Positions 24,614 through 25,807 of a DNA stretch of 25,807 bases are shown here, piece after piece (position 1 is the stretch's first letter; each line of letters begins with the position of its first letter). The stretch is from an uncultured Subdoligranulum sp. (GTDB lineage Bacteria > Bacillota_A > Clostridia > Oscillospirales > Ruminococcaceae). The position numbers and the translations under genes are program-made. The DNA lies in assembly GCF_937890665.1 (NCBI RefSeq), contig NZ_CALADU010000288.1:1-25807 (forward strand), given 5' to 3'. The notes under the pieces were generated by a model, which saw only the letters and a program-made list of their open reading frames with translations, had not been told where the DNA came from and made no database searches.

Positions 24614-25663
24614 TTACAGCGCACCGTCGCTGCGGGTATTTTCGTAATCCAGTACGCCGGCAAAGAAAGCCAGCGCCAACCCCTGGCCCCAGCCCTGGAT
24701 CCAGTCCCGGCTGATGCCCCGGTATCCTTCCCGGTCCTTCATGACGGCGGTGCCGCCGGAAACATTCATCACACGGCCGTCGGGGCTGACGTTGGCCAGC
24801 AGGCCGGGAATGGACTTGTTGATATACTTGATGTGCAGCGGATTGCCCTTGGCGATCATGGCTGCGGCAATACCGGCGCTGGCGCTGATCTCCTCATAAC
24901 TTTCGGGATCGTCGATGATGGTGCGCCACAGCCCGGCATCCGTCTGGTAGAGTTTCAGCGCGGCCAGCTGTTCATTCAGGCTGCCCACCACATCCAGGAA
25001 TTTGGGGTACAGATAGCATTCCGGCAGACGGCGGCCCACCTGGGACATGGTATAGGCGGCCCAGGCGTTGGCGCGGCCCCAAAACATGCCGGACATATGG
25101 TCCCCAGTGATGTTGTTGTAACCGTGGTAATACAACCCGGTAGCAGGGTCCTGCAAATATTTGATGTGCCAGTAGTACTGGTTCAGGGCATCGTCAATGA
25201 GGGTCTGGTCTTTCAGCAGCACGCCCATGCGCAGCAGGAAGAAAGCCGCCATGAACAGGGTATCGGCCCATGCCTGTTCGGGGAAGTCGTTGTTTACGGA
25301 AACGGTATGCTGTAGTACATTGTCCCCAAAGCGAAGAGCTTCCTTCTCCAGGTAATCCACTTTGCTTTTGGCAATATCCAGATAACGCTCGTCGCCGGTA
25401 TGTTCGTACAGGGTGATCAGGCAGTGGCCCATGGAACAGGTGTTCACCGTCCAACTGGGGAGCCCCAGCTGGATGTATTCGTCCACCCGGTCCTTGACCA
25501 ACTGCAAGTACCGTTCGTTCTTGGTCACTTCATAGGCTTCGCAGATGCCGTAATAGGCTACGCCGCAAGGCCAGTCCCAGGTCATATCCATGCGCATGGT
25601 ACGCTCCACAATGGCGTCCACCGCCCGCTCGACCTGTTGTTTGTCATATACCAAACCTGCCAT
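24614..25663 (-). CDS. GH105 unsaturated rhamnogalacturonyl hydrolase (YteR-like)
   Basis: This 349-residue enzyme is predicted to remove the unsaturated galacturonate that pectate or rhamnogalacturonan lyases leave at the non-reducing end, releasing a keto-uronate. It is an alpha/alpha barrel with family text: WDWPCGVAYYGICEAYEVT, WADTLFMAAFFLLRMG (Asp134, the catalytic Asp position), MFWGRANAWAAYTM and a final SRDWIQGWGQGLALAFF. The start chosen is the ATG preceded by AAGGAG (10-nt spacer); an in-frame ATG at 25690 lies upstream of that site. It is the first gene of the minus-strand operon, about 60 nt from the predicted transcription start. Cytoplasmic; no signal peptide. Confidence 0.92.
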   Translation of the reverse strand: MAGLVYDKQQVERAVDAIVERTMRMDMTWDWPCGVAYYGICEAYEVTKNERYLQLVKDRVDEYIQLGLPSWTVNTCSMGHCLITLYEHTGDERYLDIAKSKVDYLEKEALRFGDNVLQHTVSVNNDFPEQAWADTLFMAAFFLLRMGVLLKDQTLIDDALNQYYWHIKYLQDPATGLYYHGYNNITGDHMSGMFWGRANAWAAYTMSQVGRRLPECYLYPKFLDVVGSLNEQLAALKLYQTDAGLWRTIIDDPESYEEISASAGIAAAMIAKGNPLHIKYINKSIPGLLANVSPDGRVMNVSGGTAVMKDREGYRGISRDWIQGWGQGLALAFFAGVLDYENTRSDGAL

Positions 25664-25731
25664 AATAAAAACGCTCCTTATCGTGTGCAAACTGGCTGCG
25701 GGGAAAGGCCGGTCGCCTTGATCTTGCCCTT

Positions 25732-25760
25732 ATTATAAAAGGTGCCCGTGGCCCCTGCAA
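25732..25760 (-). promoter_or_regulatory. Sigma-A-type promoter of the GH105-to-GH115 operon
   Basis: On the minus strand TTGCAG (25760-25755) is followed by a 17-bp spacer and a perfect TATAAT (25737-25732). Transcription would start near 25725, giving a leader of about 60 nt before the GH105 ATG. This is the best core promoter in the window. Confidence 0.8.
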
Positions 25761-25777
25761 GTGCCGTTTGCCATGTG

Positions 25778-25793
25778 TTTTGTAAGGGAATAA
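25778..25793 (+). promoter_or_regulatory. Candidate operator copy C upstream of the GH105 operon
   Basis: It reads TTTTGTAAGGGAATAA on the plus strand, opposite to the gene it precedes. It matches copies A (3960-3975) and B (5326-5341). Its centre is about 60 bp upstream of the predicted transcription start and 18 bp upstream of the -35 box, a usual place for an activator site. Confidence 0.45.
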
Positions 25794-25807
25794 CCGAAGT
25801 TTTGAAA

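Noticed and set aside
1..25807. Mobile elements, phage genes, CRISPR, tRNA or rRNA
   Set aside because: No transposase or integrase motifs, no regularly spaced direct repeats and no tRNA-like cloverleaf or rRNA sequence were seen.

Overview
The window is a carbohydrate-utilisation locus from a high-GC, Gram-positive gut anaerobe. The lipoprotein (Ser/Ala-rich linker after a lipobox), LplB/LplC-type permeases, strong AGGAGG ribosome binding sites and GC-rich codon use point to Oscillospiraceae (a Faecalibacterium/Gemmiger/Subdoligranulum-like organism). That taxon is an inference. I see no rRNA, tRNA, CRISPR array, phage gene or insertion sequence.

Layout. Positions 1-3792 (minus) hold an ABC importer in the order permease, permease, solute-binding lipoprotein, ending in tandem terminators. 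Positions 3793-4368 are an AT-rich divergent control region. Positions 4369-15570 (plus) hold an AraC-type regulator, a GH28, a small DUF6171-like cysteine protein, a second GH28, a CE2-like SGNH esterase, a GH35, a GH2 and a TIM-barrel epimerase-like protein. Positions 15571-15959 are a convergent gap with a bidirectional terminator. Positions 15960-25663 (minus) are a second catabolic operon, in transcription order GH105, CE12-like esterase, GH112 phosphorylase, GH51, YghZ-like aldo/keto reductase, then (after a regulator fragment and a hairpin) a GH115-like enzyme. It starts from a near-consensus promoter at 25732-25760.

How it fits together (inference from families). The set matches intracellular dismantling of rhamnogalacturonan-I oligosaccharides with arabinan/galactan side chains. 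The importer brings in oligosaccharides. CE12 and CE2-like esterases remove acetyl groups, GH105 removes the unsaturated uronic acid, GH28s cut galacturonate linkages, GH51, GH35 and GH2 trim arabinose and galactose, and GH112 probably phosphorolyses galactosyl-rhamnose. None of the enzymes has a recognisable signal peptide, and no polysaccharide lyase is in the window, so first cleavage of polymer must occur elsewhere.

The most interesting points are a 16-bp motif built around TTTGTAAG upstream of three transcription units (3960-3975, 5326-5341, 25778-25793), which may be the operator of the local regulator; S-layer-homology-like repeats on an apparently cytoplasmic esterase; a GH112 in a pectin locus; and a C-terminal fragment of a lost AraC regulator at 18003-18086.
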